From contig OX485809.1 of the NCBI GenBank assembly GCA_950295325.1, positions 33,482,001 to 33,542,000 on the forward strand: a stretch of DNA of 60,000 bases, read 5' to 3'. Numbering within the stretch: position 1 is the stretch's first letter; the number at the start of each line of letters is the position of its first letter. The notes beneath the pieces are model-generated. The model had not been told where the DNA came from and did no database searches. It saw only the letters and a program-made list of their open reading frames with translations. The DNA is from Polytrichum commune (Eukaryota > Streptophyta > Polytrichopsida > Polytrichales > Polytrichaceae). A program made the position numbers and the translations under genes. Below, piece after piece: positions 45,450 to 57,549 of the stretch.

Positions 45450-48400
45450 ACATGAGCTTTATTCTTAATAAGAGATTCAAAGTATCATTGACGATCTTTA
45501 ATACAAATGAAGAATTTGTTGTATTTTTTATTTTAATACATATTTTGTTGAATGATATTGTCATTGAGTTGGTGTCCGGCATGAGCCATCACTAGTTCAC
45601 CCTACATGTTCCCACATAATCACTCCATATGATTACTTTCAAGTTGCACGTCCCATGATCATAATTGACCTATTACGGAAAACCAAGGCTCTACATAGAA
45701 AAGTTGAAGGTATTCAAGTTCTATTTGATCTAAGGTTGTGACATAATAATTAACATATATTTAACTAAATTCAAACAATTAAGGATCCTGGATTCAAATT
45801 TAAATTAATTAAAAGATGTTTGACATTCAGTTGATATAGAAATTTATAATAGAAGCCCGAAAGCATTCTAGTTTACAAGAATGGGATCGGGGGCACTCCT
45901 GATGCCCAAGTTTTTCTTGGTTCAAGTAAATGAACAAATGTTTATAAGAAAAGGGAAGTAGTAAAGCATACTACAAATCTCACAACATGTTATCATAACA
46001 AGTTTAATCTCCAAGAGCATTGGGAGATCTCCCCATCTATAGCACTGGAAATGAAAATACACTCAACATATAATATAAAATGAAACACATCTAGAGATTT
46101 GTTTTAAATAGGATTTGGGAAATACAACTTTATTTATAAAACCTCAAACACAAGTTGTGCATTTCATCAAGGAATGTATTGTAAACCAAAAATAGGATTA
46201 TAGTCTAGAAATATACAAGATGTGAGTTTGTATCAGTATATCGACGAAGTAGAGAAAATTAGAAAGAAAAGCTTTACAAAATGAAAAGTCATACTACCTC
46301 CAAAAAGTTGTAGACACCGTATAATGCACAATCTCATGCATTGTGACGAGGAAGAATCCACTGCAACGATTTGCCTAACAAGGTCATCAGTATAGGAATT
46401 ACATTTTGATAGCTTTGTGGGTCACAAGTCCACATGTTTCTTTAGAGATTTCATGAGTTTCAAAATTTTGGTGCCTAACAATGCCACACTCATAGACACT
46501 TGATACAAAAAGAAGTCAAAGATTAAAGTGTGTCCATGCAATTAAATAGAGAAATAATGCATAGAAATGGCGGGTTGGGAGACCTCCTGGTCCATGGTAG
46601 TAACAAAAATGAATAAACCAAACATGTATAGAGAGAGATTTGGAAGTATTCACTCAATTTGTTCCGAGATTACACTGAGTTTGGGAAGCAACTGCCAATC
46701 GCAAATGGCCCTAACTATTTATGATAACATGGAATTGGGGGTTGTCCATCTATGCTATGAATCCCCAAATACAGAGGAACATTTGGTGTGTGTGTGTGTG
46801 TGTGTGTGTAAGTTTCTCAATGTAGAGGGAACATGCAGTGGTGACATTGTCTATAACTCTAAGACCAGGTCAAGTGTGGGGAAGTAGCAGCACACAGAGG
46901 CTTTGTTCCCAATGTGTTTGTTAGGTTGATCATCAACGAACAAAGTATTGCCCTCCCTACAACTAGACAAAATTTTGTGGTGCCCAAAATGGACTTCTTT
47001 TGTCTTTAAGGAGGAAAGATAGGTCTATACTAATGAACTCATTCATATTCATGCACTTTTATTTGCCCCACACAAATGCTAGTCTACAAATGACGTTCTT
47101 TGGAAATAGGCGAAGAAGCACATTGTGAAGAACTGAATTTTTCATGCATGACCACACAATGACATGGAAGTTTAATAAGTGTAGTGACATAAAATCCCGT
47201 AGCCTAGGACAAACCTTGAGATCCCACAATTTATCCTTTCCAAGATTACCACATCCATTCAAATGCATAATGGAATGTTTTTCTCACCCTAGGCAAAGAG
47301 CGGCTACAAAGTAGACCATCAATGGAGAGAATGATCAACTTTAAAGGCCTTGGTTGGGGCTGGTGCTTAGGCCGCACATGCGTGTTAGAAACCTCAAAAT
47401 CATGCGGAGAAGAAACATCAAATAAGAGCTTCCAATCTTAGTATCAAGAAACACATGTGTTGGAAAATGTGGAACAAGCAACATTTATACATATTCATTC
47501 ATGGAAGCTCAAAATATTGTTGGTAATTGCAAATAAGTAATTTCAGGGATTTGAAAGTAATTACAAATATAACTCACAGTCTCTAGTTCCAAGATGAATA
47601 TCAAAACACTATATGATGTTAAAGTCATAAATCAAAAAAAATCCAATTTTTTTTTATAAATTAAATGAAAATTTACCTTCAATGAAAAAAAATGTGTCAA
47701 TCCAAATCCACCTTTGTGAGACTCTCAAGGGAACTTGAGGAATGACTCTAGTGAAGATGTGCCAAACCATATTCCAAATGTAATCCATATGGATACTCCC
47801 AAGAACTTGTTGAGTTAATTCCACAATGTCCTCTAGAGTTGGAGCAAGAATCTAGGATATTTTTCACATCACTATCTAGGGGGAAGGAGAAAAACTTTTT
47901 CCTTTTCTTTTGAGTGAACTTCTTCCCCTTAAAATCTTGAAAAATATCATAGCATTGTGAGACCTTGGAGAATGCATTGAAAGATCTCCCAATGTTATTA
48001 CTTTGGTTGGAATTCCTTTGCTCTATCCACATCTGAAGGACATCAGCTCCTTAGGTACCAGTCCATAAGTAAAACCCAATGAACATTAGACTTTCTAAGT
48101 TGAGATTTCCCATATGGGAGGGGATTGTTATCTACAAACTTCTTGACATCTATGTCTGAGTCCACAAGGCGTTTCAACCACTCAAGCAATGGACTTGACC
48201 TTGTAATAGATTTAATCAAAATATATGGGGATCGATTAGGTTTGAATTGTCGTAATGGTTCCGAGTTTGAGTGTAATTGGAAAGTCTTGGAGAGCTTCGT
48301 TGAGTTTTAGATGTCAACATGTTTTAACTTTATATAACTAAGAATCTTCTCGTTTTCTTTGCCATCTATGTGCGCATGCAATTCTTTGCTCTTCTCACCA

Positions 48401-48755
48401 CTTGTGTACTCAAATAGAATCAAACTTAAGACTGAACCATAGGGAGGTCATTGTTCTAATTTTGTTAAACCACACGAGAAATATTTTTAGGGTCCTTTCA
48501 GTTCAATAGAGAAAAGAATTATTCAAATTTTGGAATTACTATAGATTGGATAATATGACCCATACATCCCATATCTAAAGTAGGGTAGGTGAAATGCACA
48601 GGTGGTGTTAATTTTTTATTGATAAAGTAGGGTATGTAATATTTGGACAAATCAAAAAATTATGTAAGGCTCATTGAATGTATTTTGATTGGATGAGAAA
48701 TTGCCTCAATTGATTAGAAGTCATCCAATTTAAAAGTTGGCATTGAATATCGTGG
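45450..48755. other. Intergenic, unrecognised minus-strand open stretches, no gene supported
   Basis: Minus frames at 47059-47268 and 47748-48032 and a plus frame at 46567-46887 that runs through a (TG)n tract (46787-46808). No domain recognised. A coding relic is possible but unproven. Confidence 0.35.
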
Positions 48756-48757
48756 TT

Positions 48758-48960
48758 TAGGGCCACTTCACACACAAGCCAAGAGCCGTGACCATGAAAT
48801 TGTGAAGGCCCAATAGAAGTGTCCAAAGGTTGTCCCAAGACAATTCCAAAATCATGTAGTATGGTCACATGCCCTCAAGTGTAGTGTGAAATCATATGCA
48901 ACAAGGCCCTCAACCAGAGTTATTCCAAGGAACTTCTATTTAGCCAAAAGAATTTCAACA
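48758..48960 (+). repeat. R4 element, left-half copy
   Basis: GGCCACTTCACACACAAGCC, then GCCGTGACCATGAAATTGTG, then AAAATCATGTAGTATGGTCA. Matches 54418-54600. Confidence 0.65.
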
Positions 48961-51698
48961 ACTAAAGCTAGCAAGAAATGCAACAAAGGGCACAAGAACA
49001 ACACCCCAACTTCAGTTTCCCATGGAGATGATAGTAGTATGTGGTGGATAAATGTAGAAGAATTTTGGCACAAAATGAGAATTACGTAGGCAACCTTATA
49101 ACCTCCAAAAAAGACAAGAATTTGCAATTGAAAAGAGAGCTGCTAACATTTGAATTCATGATGAATTATTTTTTCCTTTTTTTAGACACCTTAAATTCTA
49201 TTATGACCAAACATATTGTAAGTGAGTAGATGTAGATTTAATTATGTCAAATGTAACAATGGAGTATGATCCGGTTATAATGATTTACTTGTTTGATCCT
49301 ATATATGCTAAAAGCTTAGATAAATTTGTGGAAAATCATAGTGTTAAGAATTGCATTGCTAATGATCAAGCTTAACACATATTTCTTGTCGACAATTTTA
49401 TAAGGCATTTGATTTTTTGCATACAATAATGCTAGATATTTGATTCATGTTATAGATTCATTTAGTTAATATGTTTTCTAACACATTATTTGAAACTGAG
49501 AACCATTGTGGTAACAATTCCTACTCTAAATGAAGTAACAACCCACAAGATCGGCTAGATGGGTAGACTACTCTAGTGCCTCCAAGCAATGACCTTCTAA
49601 TTCTTATAGTCGTTCAATTGCATCACGTTCATTTATGTGTCACATTCATCCGTACATCACCTTTATCCGTGCATTTCAATCTTCCGGATGAACCACTTAA
49701 ATTCATCCTAAGCCCATTAATTCATCTTTAACGGAACCACTCTTCATCCAACCTAAATTATCCTAGCTTCATCTAAAATTCATCCATCGCTACCACGATG
49801 AGAGAGGGTTTTGCTCAAAATACACATCTTCCATGAAATTCCTCATTGGCCACCATTGGTTGGGTTGGTTGAGTAGTGAGAGGATTGAAGGTTAAGCCAC
49901 CCTTCCGAGGAATAGTATTTGGATGGGTGATATTTTGTCACCCTCCAAGCCAACACTCCAATCAAGACTAAATCAAGTTATTTTGTAACTTAATCTCTAA
50001 CTTTGTCACTAATTACTAACTATGTCTCTACCTCATGCCTCAAACTTCAAACCATAGCAAAATCATAGCAAAACTAAGATAACGTAACCTAATGCAAACA
50101 TAAGCTATTACAAACAAATGTTAATGCAAGCAATAGTTTATACAAACACGAGCTTATGCAAACAATAACTTATGCTACCAACAACAATACAACCTAAAAC
50201 TGCAACTAGTTACAGCCATTGCTTTAGAAGCCACATGTCGGCATGTAGTTCGTTCCAACAACACAAACCCTTATAACAATAATCTAATATGGTTCAAAAA
50301 CCCTTTTATTCAACATAATAGGGTTTATAAATAATTTTATTCAACATCCATGTTTCTATCTTTCTAAGAAATTTACGCATCTACCTACATAGAAAGGGGA
50401 GAGAATGTGTGAATGTTCTAACCGCGTGAAAAAATGGAAGTGAGCCTTTGCGCTAACCTTTGCAGGACTACCCCCTTTCAGTTATAAAACCTTACTGGCT
50501 GTATATCTAGTTGTACCTACATCTAATGATTAGCATCTACGGCCGACTCCACCCTAGATATCCTTCTCTAAACCCCTAAATCCAATGGTCTTCGTCCGCC
50601 GCCTTCTTCATCCAACAACCTTCATCCGCCCTGATTTCATTCGCTCAATGCCTCATCCTCTCGCATTCATCCCGGTCTTCGCATATTGACTAATTGTCTT
50701 AACAATGCTAACTAACTAATATTAATCCAATTCCAAATAACTAACTTTATTTTTTTAATAGACTATAAGCCTTAATTCAAACCCCGAGCGGTTTGGGTGG
50801 CTCACAACCATCTTATTTTTTTCCTTTGTTTTAGTTTTTGTTTGTGCTTTTGAAGCCAACCACATCAAATTGCAACATGTTAGGCCTTGAGCACAATCGT
50901 TATTATTTGAAAGTTTTATTAATGTATTATTGTCATTTTGTTACTAACCAACATCGATTTATATGAATATTCTAAGATTTTGGTAAATGGTACATGTTAC
51001 AAATAAAATAAATTTTATAAAATAAATTTAGTGTGTATATTGTATTCACCTATAGGGTCTTGAAAATTACCTCAAAGGACAATTTTATCTACTAATAGGG
51101 TACCCATCAATCAAGAAATTTAAATAAATAACCCATCTTTAAATGTATATAGATAAGTGACCGCCTTGTGGAATGAACTAAAAAAAATCTCAAAGTTTTT
51201 TTGCCCCAAGATAGAGAAAAATGAGTTCCCTCCCCAACTCTATATGTAGGTTACTAACACAAGTGTTGGGAGTGGCAAATATGCAAGATTTCTTGAAAGA
51301 GCTTGAGTCGGTCCCCACTTTTGGTGACTTTTAAGTTACTTCTAATGTTATGCATTCTTGAACAAAATTCTATGGGCCAATTTACACCAGGTAGAGTTCA
51401 AGGGCCCTTGACCCATGATATACAAATTATGTGATTGGTCAAGAAGTCAGATTCCGTCCAAGTTGCTTTACGCTAGATTTTGAGGGCATGAGAAAACAAA
51501 CCAAATTGAACACATGAAAAAACTACGTGGTGTCTTACATGGAAATAGTTGGATGATGTTTGGTCTACTAAATATAACATCATGCGCATCAAAAGAGGTG
51601 GGTTTAACATAAAAATTTAGGGGTTGTGGCCATCTATACTATGAATTTAAAACCTTGCGTAACTCCAAATAGTAAGTGACACCAAATATCATAAACCA
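48961..51698. other. Intergenic, nothing recognised
   Basis: 2.7 kb of AT-rich sequence, with TTCATCC-rich patches at 49625-49800 and 50590-50680. R3-like TIR sequence (ACACCAAATATCATAAAC) lies at 51680 directly before the next R1 copy. Confidence 0.45.
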
Positions 51699-51900
51699 GC
51701 GTCCGGGGAGGCTTTTGAACATAATCGGTCAAGATCCTAGTGTTTCAAGTCCAACCGGTTACATTTCGACATCTTTCCATTTTTGCTTGAATATTCGAGA
51801 TATATTCTCCGAAGTCCTCTAAAATGATAGGTAAATTTCCTAAAGTCTTGTACTTCAACCACTAACTTCTCACGCTCATCCACTTGATCTATAAGTACAC
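51699..51900 (+). repeat. R1 dispersed repeat, plus copy
   Basis: GCGTCCGGGGAGGCTTTTG, then CATAATCGGTCAAGATCC, then TCCTCTAAAATGATAGGTAA. Confidence 0.6.
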
Positions 51901-51902
51901 TT

Positions 51903-52110
51903 TTTGCCTAATTAGTGTGGGTTACCATTTGGAGTTACACACTGCTATAACATTTTACTGAGAGTGTCACTTTTTACCCAAATAACATAAGTAGTATGCA
52001 CACTGAAAACAATGAAATAACTTAGTTGGTAAAAAAAGATAATGTAGGGAAAATGTTATAGCAACATTTAACTCGGAATGGTAACCCACACTAATTTGAC
52101 CCAAATAGTG
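51903..52110. mobile_element. R2 family MITE copy abutting R1
   Basis: TTTTGCCTAATTAGTGTGGG and ACCATTTGGAGTTACACACT at the left face GGAATGGTAACCCACACTAA at the right. Confidence 0.6.
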
Positions 52111-52189
52111 TAGCGGTCGGTTCTCCCCCATTCATTGCCATAAACGGTGAATGGGAAAGTAGGACTGCCAAAATTATAGTTGTCAGCCG

Positions 52190-52263
52190 GTAGCCAGTGA
52201 CTGGCTGTACTAAGTTTAACTGCAGCCTGGTGAAAAGGAAAAAAAAAAAAGGCAGTCACTGGG
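52190..52263. repeat. Short inverted repeat with internal poly(A)
   Basis: CCAGTGACTGGC faces GGCAGTCACTGG, with a 12-A run just before the right arm. Confidence 0.4.
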
Positions 52264-52375
52264 ACCTCTGTAGAGGCAAAGGCAGACAATGACAACCACA
52301 ATTATGATAAAAGCCTAGTAAAGCTTATATCATAATTTCCACTTTCTCAATAAAATGAAATTGATTTTAGAGTCC

Positions 52376-52655
52376 GGGAGGCCAAAAGGCTTATGGGACT
52401 AAAGTAACATCACGTTGGTGTCAAACTGGTTAATTCCCTTGAGTGGCAGAGTGTAGTGGTAGCCTCTGCCAGGTAACGGTTGGTATCAACTTGATGGTCC
52501 ACTTGTGAGAAAGACTCCCTAATACTACATTCCGATAAAGTGTTTGGAATGTATCCCTGTTGGAGTTACAGAGGGGACACTCCAACACAAAGTGTGCCTA
52601 TGTTTTCAGCTACAGTGTGGGTGCAAGAGTGGTATAATCTAGTATCAATGCATTT
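52376..52655 (-). pseudogene. Second LINE 3' remnant, more decayed
   Basis: Aligns with 15720-16000 over its length (GGCCAAAAGGCTTATGGGAC, TATCAACTTGATGGTCCA, GAGGGGACACTC, ACAAAGTGTGC). The minus frame still reads AHFVLECPLCNS, but stops lie upstream of it. Confidence 0.65.
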
Positions 52656-53107
52656 TGTCTACATTGGGTGCAATAGATTTGTGGGTGGTATTTGATATAC
52701 TATAGTTTTTTTTTCAATCTTCTACCAATCAACCTTATGCATCAAAAGTTGTGTTGTATTAGCAAATACGTGATGAAGCATTAGTAAAAATTGAATTAGG
52801 AATCGGACCTTCCTTGCTTTAATTGTGACTACCAGAAGTGTATGAGTGATGTTTTCTCAAATGAATCTTCAGGTCCACCTAATTGTGTTGACTATTGAGG
52901 TTATAGTACTTAATTGAATTCGAGGGCGCGATATGATATCTTCTATGCACATATACTTTTTGTGTCCGTTTTGTAATCCACACCTTACCACACGTCACTC
53001 AATTGTAGGTGTCCGGTTAAGAAAATTGACCAAATAAGACCCACACGCCTCAAGAGTTTGTGATGATCTAATATATGTAGATGTCAACTATGCACATTTG
53101 GTGTTTA
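52656..53107. other. Intergenic, nothing recognised
   Basis: No coding or repeat signal. Confidence 0.5.
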
Positions 53108-53111
53108 AATA

Positions 53112-53537
53112 ACTACATTGATTATCCCAATCACTTAAGGAGGCTTAATAGTGTGTGTGGGGAATAAGTGAAGGCGATACTAAACTTCTTTACGCTATGA
53201 GATTCCTGTCACCAATAGATCTAGGAAGTAATGTTCATTCCAACACCCATTCACTAAAAATACTATTGATAACAATGCTATGTATAAAAAGTACTAGCAT
53301 CCTGGCATTATTGAATGACAAGCATGTGTTTGCATATAAAAATTTTTAATCGCTCTACAAAGCACCTAAGAGCACGCCACACTAATTTTCTTGAAATATA
53401 TGGTAAATGAGCATGTATTCATGAATGTAGTATCCCTTGGTAAATTTTTCAACCCTCATTACCTGTGAGACTTGGCAAACTAGTGCATATTCTGGGTATT
53501 AGTACCACATGCACTAATCGGGATAATCAGTGTAGTT
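53112..53537. mobile_element. R2-related longer TIR element, about 425 bp
   Basis: CTACATTGATTATCCCAATC at the left and GATAATCAGTGTAG at the right (preceded by CTAATCGG) are inverted, the same terminus as R2. The interior is different. No coding capacity. Confidence 0.5.
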
Positions 53538-54417
53538 CCGTAATGCACGTCCAATAAGGTAATTTGCAACTCTTTAGTTTTGGGTGTCCTTTACATTCTA
53601 GACATTTTAGTGCTTTCAAAGGTGTGTGTATTTGTACTTTGTATGGCACCCTAGAGGTTTTTTATTCTAAAACGTGTGCAAAAAACAATTTTACCTAATA
53701 AATGGGCACTTTCTTTCTGCCACTATATCCTGTAAGGAGAGAGAGGGAATATTTGGTTACGAAACGTACTCTCTTCCATCCGACATAAGAACTTAATCCC
53801 CTATAGGTTTGTTGTTGGTTCATCTTAAATGACATTGGTTAGATTAATTTGGGGTTTTAAAGCTAATTTTGGTGTCAAATCAACCTAAGAAGTAACCTAT
53901 GGGATGCAAACTATTTCAACAGTTTTATGTTGGATGAATGAGAGGTATGGCTAGAGATTCGTGGTGTCTATGTAAACTCATCCATCACGAAGGTGAAAAC
54001 AAAGTGAATTACAATATAACATATAAAGGACTATATTTTGAAAACTTGACTTTGAAAATAGAGTGAGAGACCACGAATGAACCTAGTGAAATTGTATTAA
54101 ATAAATTGACCCTCAATCTTGTAGGGGTTAATTTTTACCATAGTCCCTTCCTCCACAATGGATGAGTTTACATAAATGCCACAAATCCTAAGCCGATTGA
54201 GACAACTCCCCCTCTCTCTCTCTACCTGTCCAAGAGATTGTGGTCCTTTCATATGTATATATATATAGTTTTTTTTACATATATTTATTTTTTGTTTGAG
54301 CTAAATGTGTCAGCTCATGACATCACGGTGGCTCTGTTTATGACATGGTGTACTTAAACCACGAGGGACTTTAAGTTAGCAGGGAAGATGAAATAGGGCA
54401 CCTGTTACATTATTACC
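53538..54417. other. Intergenic with R6 repeat segment
   Basis: Holds the second R6 copy (53945-54195), a CT-rich tract (54208-54222) and a TA tract (54256-54268). Confidence 0.4.
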
Positions 54418-54919
54418 CAAGGCCACTTCACACACGAGCCAATTGCCGTGACCATGAAATTGTGAGAGCCCAAAAAGAAAGTGTCCAAAGCCTGTCCCAA
54501 GGCACCTTCAAAATCATGTAGTGTGGTCACGGATTCTCAAGTGTAGTGCGAAGTCATATGCGACCAGACCCTCAACCAAATGCTATTTCAATGAATGTTT
54601 ATTCATGCAGGTCCTCATACATGATAAAATAGAATAAACCAACGGTTGTGAACATACGGAGTGCCATGGTCTCCCAATTTTGTGTTAAGCCTACTTCCAA
54701 AAGATGATTTTTGGAAATAGTCCAAGTGACCATGAAACACGATCCATTCGATGCCATGTAAGAATCCATGCAGACTTTACATCCATCTTGCATTCACACA
54801 CTCCGTCGCTCCCTCAAGAGTAGTGTCAAGCGTGAACTCGGACCGCCTCCGCCTTTTCCACCAATGAGAGTGCTTGAAGTGTGATGGTCATGGGCTCTCA
54901 GTCTCGTGTACGAAGTGGC
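54418..54919. mobile_element. R4 element, complete copy, about 500 bp, long imperfect TIRs
   Basis: AGGCCACTTCACACACGAGC at the left faces CTCGTGTACGAAGTGGCCC at the right. The pairing continues inward over about 50 bp (GACCATGAAATTGTGAGAGC against GTGATGGTCATGGGCTCTC). No clear target duplication. The class is unassigned; long TIRs of this sort are often Mutator-like. Confidence 0.6.
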
Positions 54920-54934
54920 CCTTACATCAAGGAA

Positions 54935-55175
54935 CATTTCGCTAATGAACGTGGACAACCAACTTCTAGTTACAAATGAAGCGGTTGAGTTTGAGAAACA
55001 ACTGGTTGAAATTCAGGACTTTGGGAAAATTACCGATCATTTATGAGGAATATATGTGGAATATACCTCAATTTATCAAAGAAAAACGGAAAGATCACAC
55101 AACATGTCTTGGAAACATGAGGATTTTGAATGATTATGTCCAAAAAATTCTCCATTGTACACGGCATTTTACATA
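54935..55175 (-). repeat. R1 dispersed repeat, minus copy (empty-site reference)
   Basis: Contains GGAATATACCTCAATTTATC uninterrupted, at the point where the copy at 1560-2310 carries a hAT-like insertion. Confidence 0.6.
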
Positions 55176-55323
55176 ATTCTCAAATCAGACACAATGTTGA
55201 ATGCCGGATCACACTGACAATGGATCAGATTCTTATGAACTAATCCAACATCAAGTCAACCTGGTGTAGTGTATCCATGGTTTCAGGCTCTATTACTTGG
55301 TGGATTTTGAGATGGGTGATGTT

Positions 55324-55789
55324 ATACACCGTTTATGGTAGTGTCAGTTACTCTATTTTGATGTGTATCTTAGGTTACTCTATAATGATCAACAACTTCA
55401 CCATTAGTGTCACCTCATGACACTTCGCGTTTTAAGTGAGCTCATTGATATCTAGGCATCAGCATGTTCAGTCGTGTTATAAGGTGTATGCCTATGTTAC
55501 ACAATGGTCTACAAGTTGACTGAAAGTGTACAGAAATGACACTTGGAATTAGTATGCTTGAGAACATCTTCCCCTTGCATATCAAGGCGTAAAACTGTCA
55601 TCATCTCCGATATCCTAATGTGCTATGTTGAAAGGCTTTTGTGTGAATAGTTTTTTCACTTCAATAAGTTACTTGTGTTGACGAAGAATATCGTAGTTGC
55701 AATCAATAGGCATGACACTTTGAGACCTTTGGGCATCTAGTTTAGGCCTTTACAAATAGTTTTATGTGGCACTAAATACCATGAACAAT
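55324..55789 (+). repeat. R3 dispersed TIR element, copy C
   Basis: TACACCGTTTATGGTAGTGT at the left faces CACTAAATACCATGAACA at the right. Interior colinear with copies A and B. Confidence 0.6.
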
Positions 55790-55885
55790 TTGATTTTATA
55801 TAACATGTAGTATGTGTATCAAAACTAGGTATGCAAGTTGCACAATCTGAGGTAATAATGTGAGCCTAAACTTGACGTTGATTTA

Positions 55886-56095
55886 GTGTCCGGGGACAAT
55901 TTTTGGGCAACGTTGGTTGAGATCCTAGTGTTTCCAAGTCCCACCGGTTACATGGTGAAATCTTTTGGTCTTTCTATATCAAATATAAGTATAGATTCAA
56001 ATGATTGGTAATTGTCCTGAAGTCTTTGAACTTCAACCGGTTATTTCTTGAACTCCACCGGCTCATCTGTAAGTATAGTAGAGGCACCTATTCTC
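55886..56095 (+). repeat. R1 dispersed repeat, plus copy
   Basis: GTGTCCGGGGACAATTTTTG, then GAGATCCTAGTGTTTCCAAG, then CTTCAACCGGTTATTTC and CCACCGGCTCATCTGTAAG. Confidence 0.6.
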
Positions 56096-57139
56096 CATCA
56101 AGACCCCATCGACAACCCAAGGGTACCATGATTTTGATCAAGTTGAGACTCAATTTCAATCAGGCCAAAATCAATAGTTTCATGACACATGTCTTGGTTT
56201 TGAGTGAGGAATGGACGGTTATGACATATTCCAGACATTGGTAATATGTTTGGACCAACTTTTGACTTCAAAAATTCACAGTAATTTCAATTCAAGGAAT
56301 CAAATTACTGGAATTTTTTTTGCATTCCTCTTGATTTCTATCTCCTAGCTTGCACCGTCTTATCCAGGTCTAGTGGAGAATCTCTTAAGCGATCGGTTAT
56401 GGGTGCCTCTACTCTCTCTCTAGCGATCAGTTCTCCGTGTTCATTGTATCAATATGTTAAGTGGCAAAGTCTTCTCAAATGTAGCACGGCTTAACATACT
56501 GCATATCTAGCAGGGTTGTACATTGGTACCTGTTTGGGAAAACGTCAGGTCTACACGCACAATACTTTCCAAAAGCTTAATTCACATTAAAACATAATAA
56601 ACCCAATAGAGAAAGAAGAGGAAAAAGTACTTTCAAAGGCAACATTCATCACAGGTGAAGATTGTGAAAGTGGAGTAAAAGAAACCCTTCACGTAAGGTA
56701 ATCGGTCAGATGGGGCCCAGTGGTTAACATGTAAATTACTCTGAGGTGACATAGCTAGGGAGAGTTTTTTTTAAAAGGGAAAAGGAAAAAAGTGAAACCC
56801 CACACATGTGAGTGGGAAGCATTCAAGAGGGGCCTTTATGAAGGCTTGACTTTACTTTGACCCCTTAGGACAACCTCCCTCATGCTAGCATAGTATTGAT
56901 GATGGAGGCAACTCCCCCTCGGTGACACTTATTATTATGATATGTAAATATGGGTGCGTTCCCGAGTCCCGGCCAACCTACTAAGCCTTTTCACATCATG
57001 ATGCCCACATAATGTTCTCATGATCCCTTTATGTGACCCCCCTCCCCCCCCACGCCTGCTTCATTGCCCTTTGCCTACCCCCACCTATCATCCTACGTGA
57101 TATCATTCGTGTTTGTTCCTCATCTTGCCATCATTTTCG
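56096..57139. other. Intergenic, nothing recognised
   Basis: R1-like fragments near 56385-56450. A C-run lies at 57040-57051. No coding region. Confidence 0.4.
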
Positions 57140-57549
57140 ATGTACACTTCATCAATGAACGGGGAGACCCGACCGCTTACTACATATGAGCCGGTTGAGT
57201 TTGAGAAACAACCGGGTCAAGTTCAAGACTTTGCGATAAATGACTCGTCCGTTTATAGGATGTTACGTAATGTTCCTCAATTAAATGTAAAGAAGAAAAA
57301 AGAAAAAAAAATGAAAGGTGTCAACATGTCACCGGTTGGTCTAGTTTTTTTTTAGTTTTTTAGTTTTTGAGACAAAAGGCCGACAGGCCAACGCCAAAGC
57401 ACAACAGGCAATTGACCACCTGGCAAGTTTTTCGTCAAGTAGAGAGGAGATTTCACAGCCGGGATTCGAACCGCCAACCTCTTCTCACCAGTTGGTCTTG
57501 AAAGCACTAGGATTTTGACCGACTATGCCCAAAATCCTCCCCGGTATTG
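57140..57549 (-). repeat. R1 dispersed repeat, minus copy, interrupted by a SINE
   Basis: R1 motifs run from GAACGGGGAGACC to CAAAATCCTCCCCGG, interrupted at 57343-57484. Confidence 0.6.
57343..57484 (-). mobile_element. 5'-truncated tRNA-derived SINE with target duplication
   Basis: Flanked by TCACCGGTTGGTCT (57329-57342) and TCACCAGTTGGTCT (57485-57498). On the minus strand it reads a B box GGTTCGAATCCC, a unique body, then TTTGGCGTTGGCC, GGCCTTTTGTCTC and an A-rich tail. No A box is left, which fits truncation on integration. Other R1 copies show the empty site. Confidence 0.8.

Noticed and set aside
46567-46887. 106-codon plus frame
   Set aside because: It contains a (TG)n tract read as alternating Val-Cys and has no domain or splice context.
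57450-57475. tRNA gene suggested by a GGTTCGAATCC match
   Set aside because: No A box or cloverleaf; it is bounded by a target duplication and an A-rich tail, so it is a SINE.
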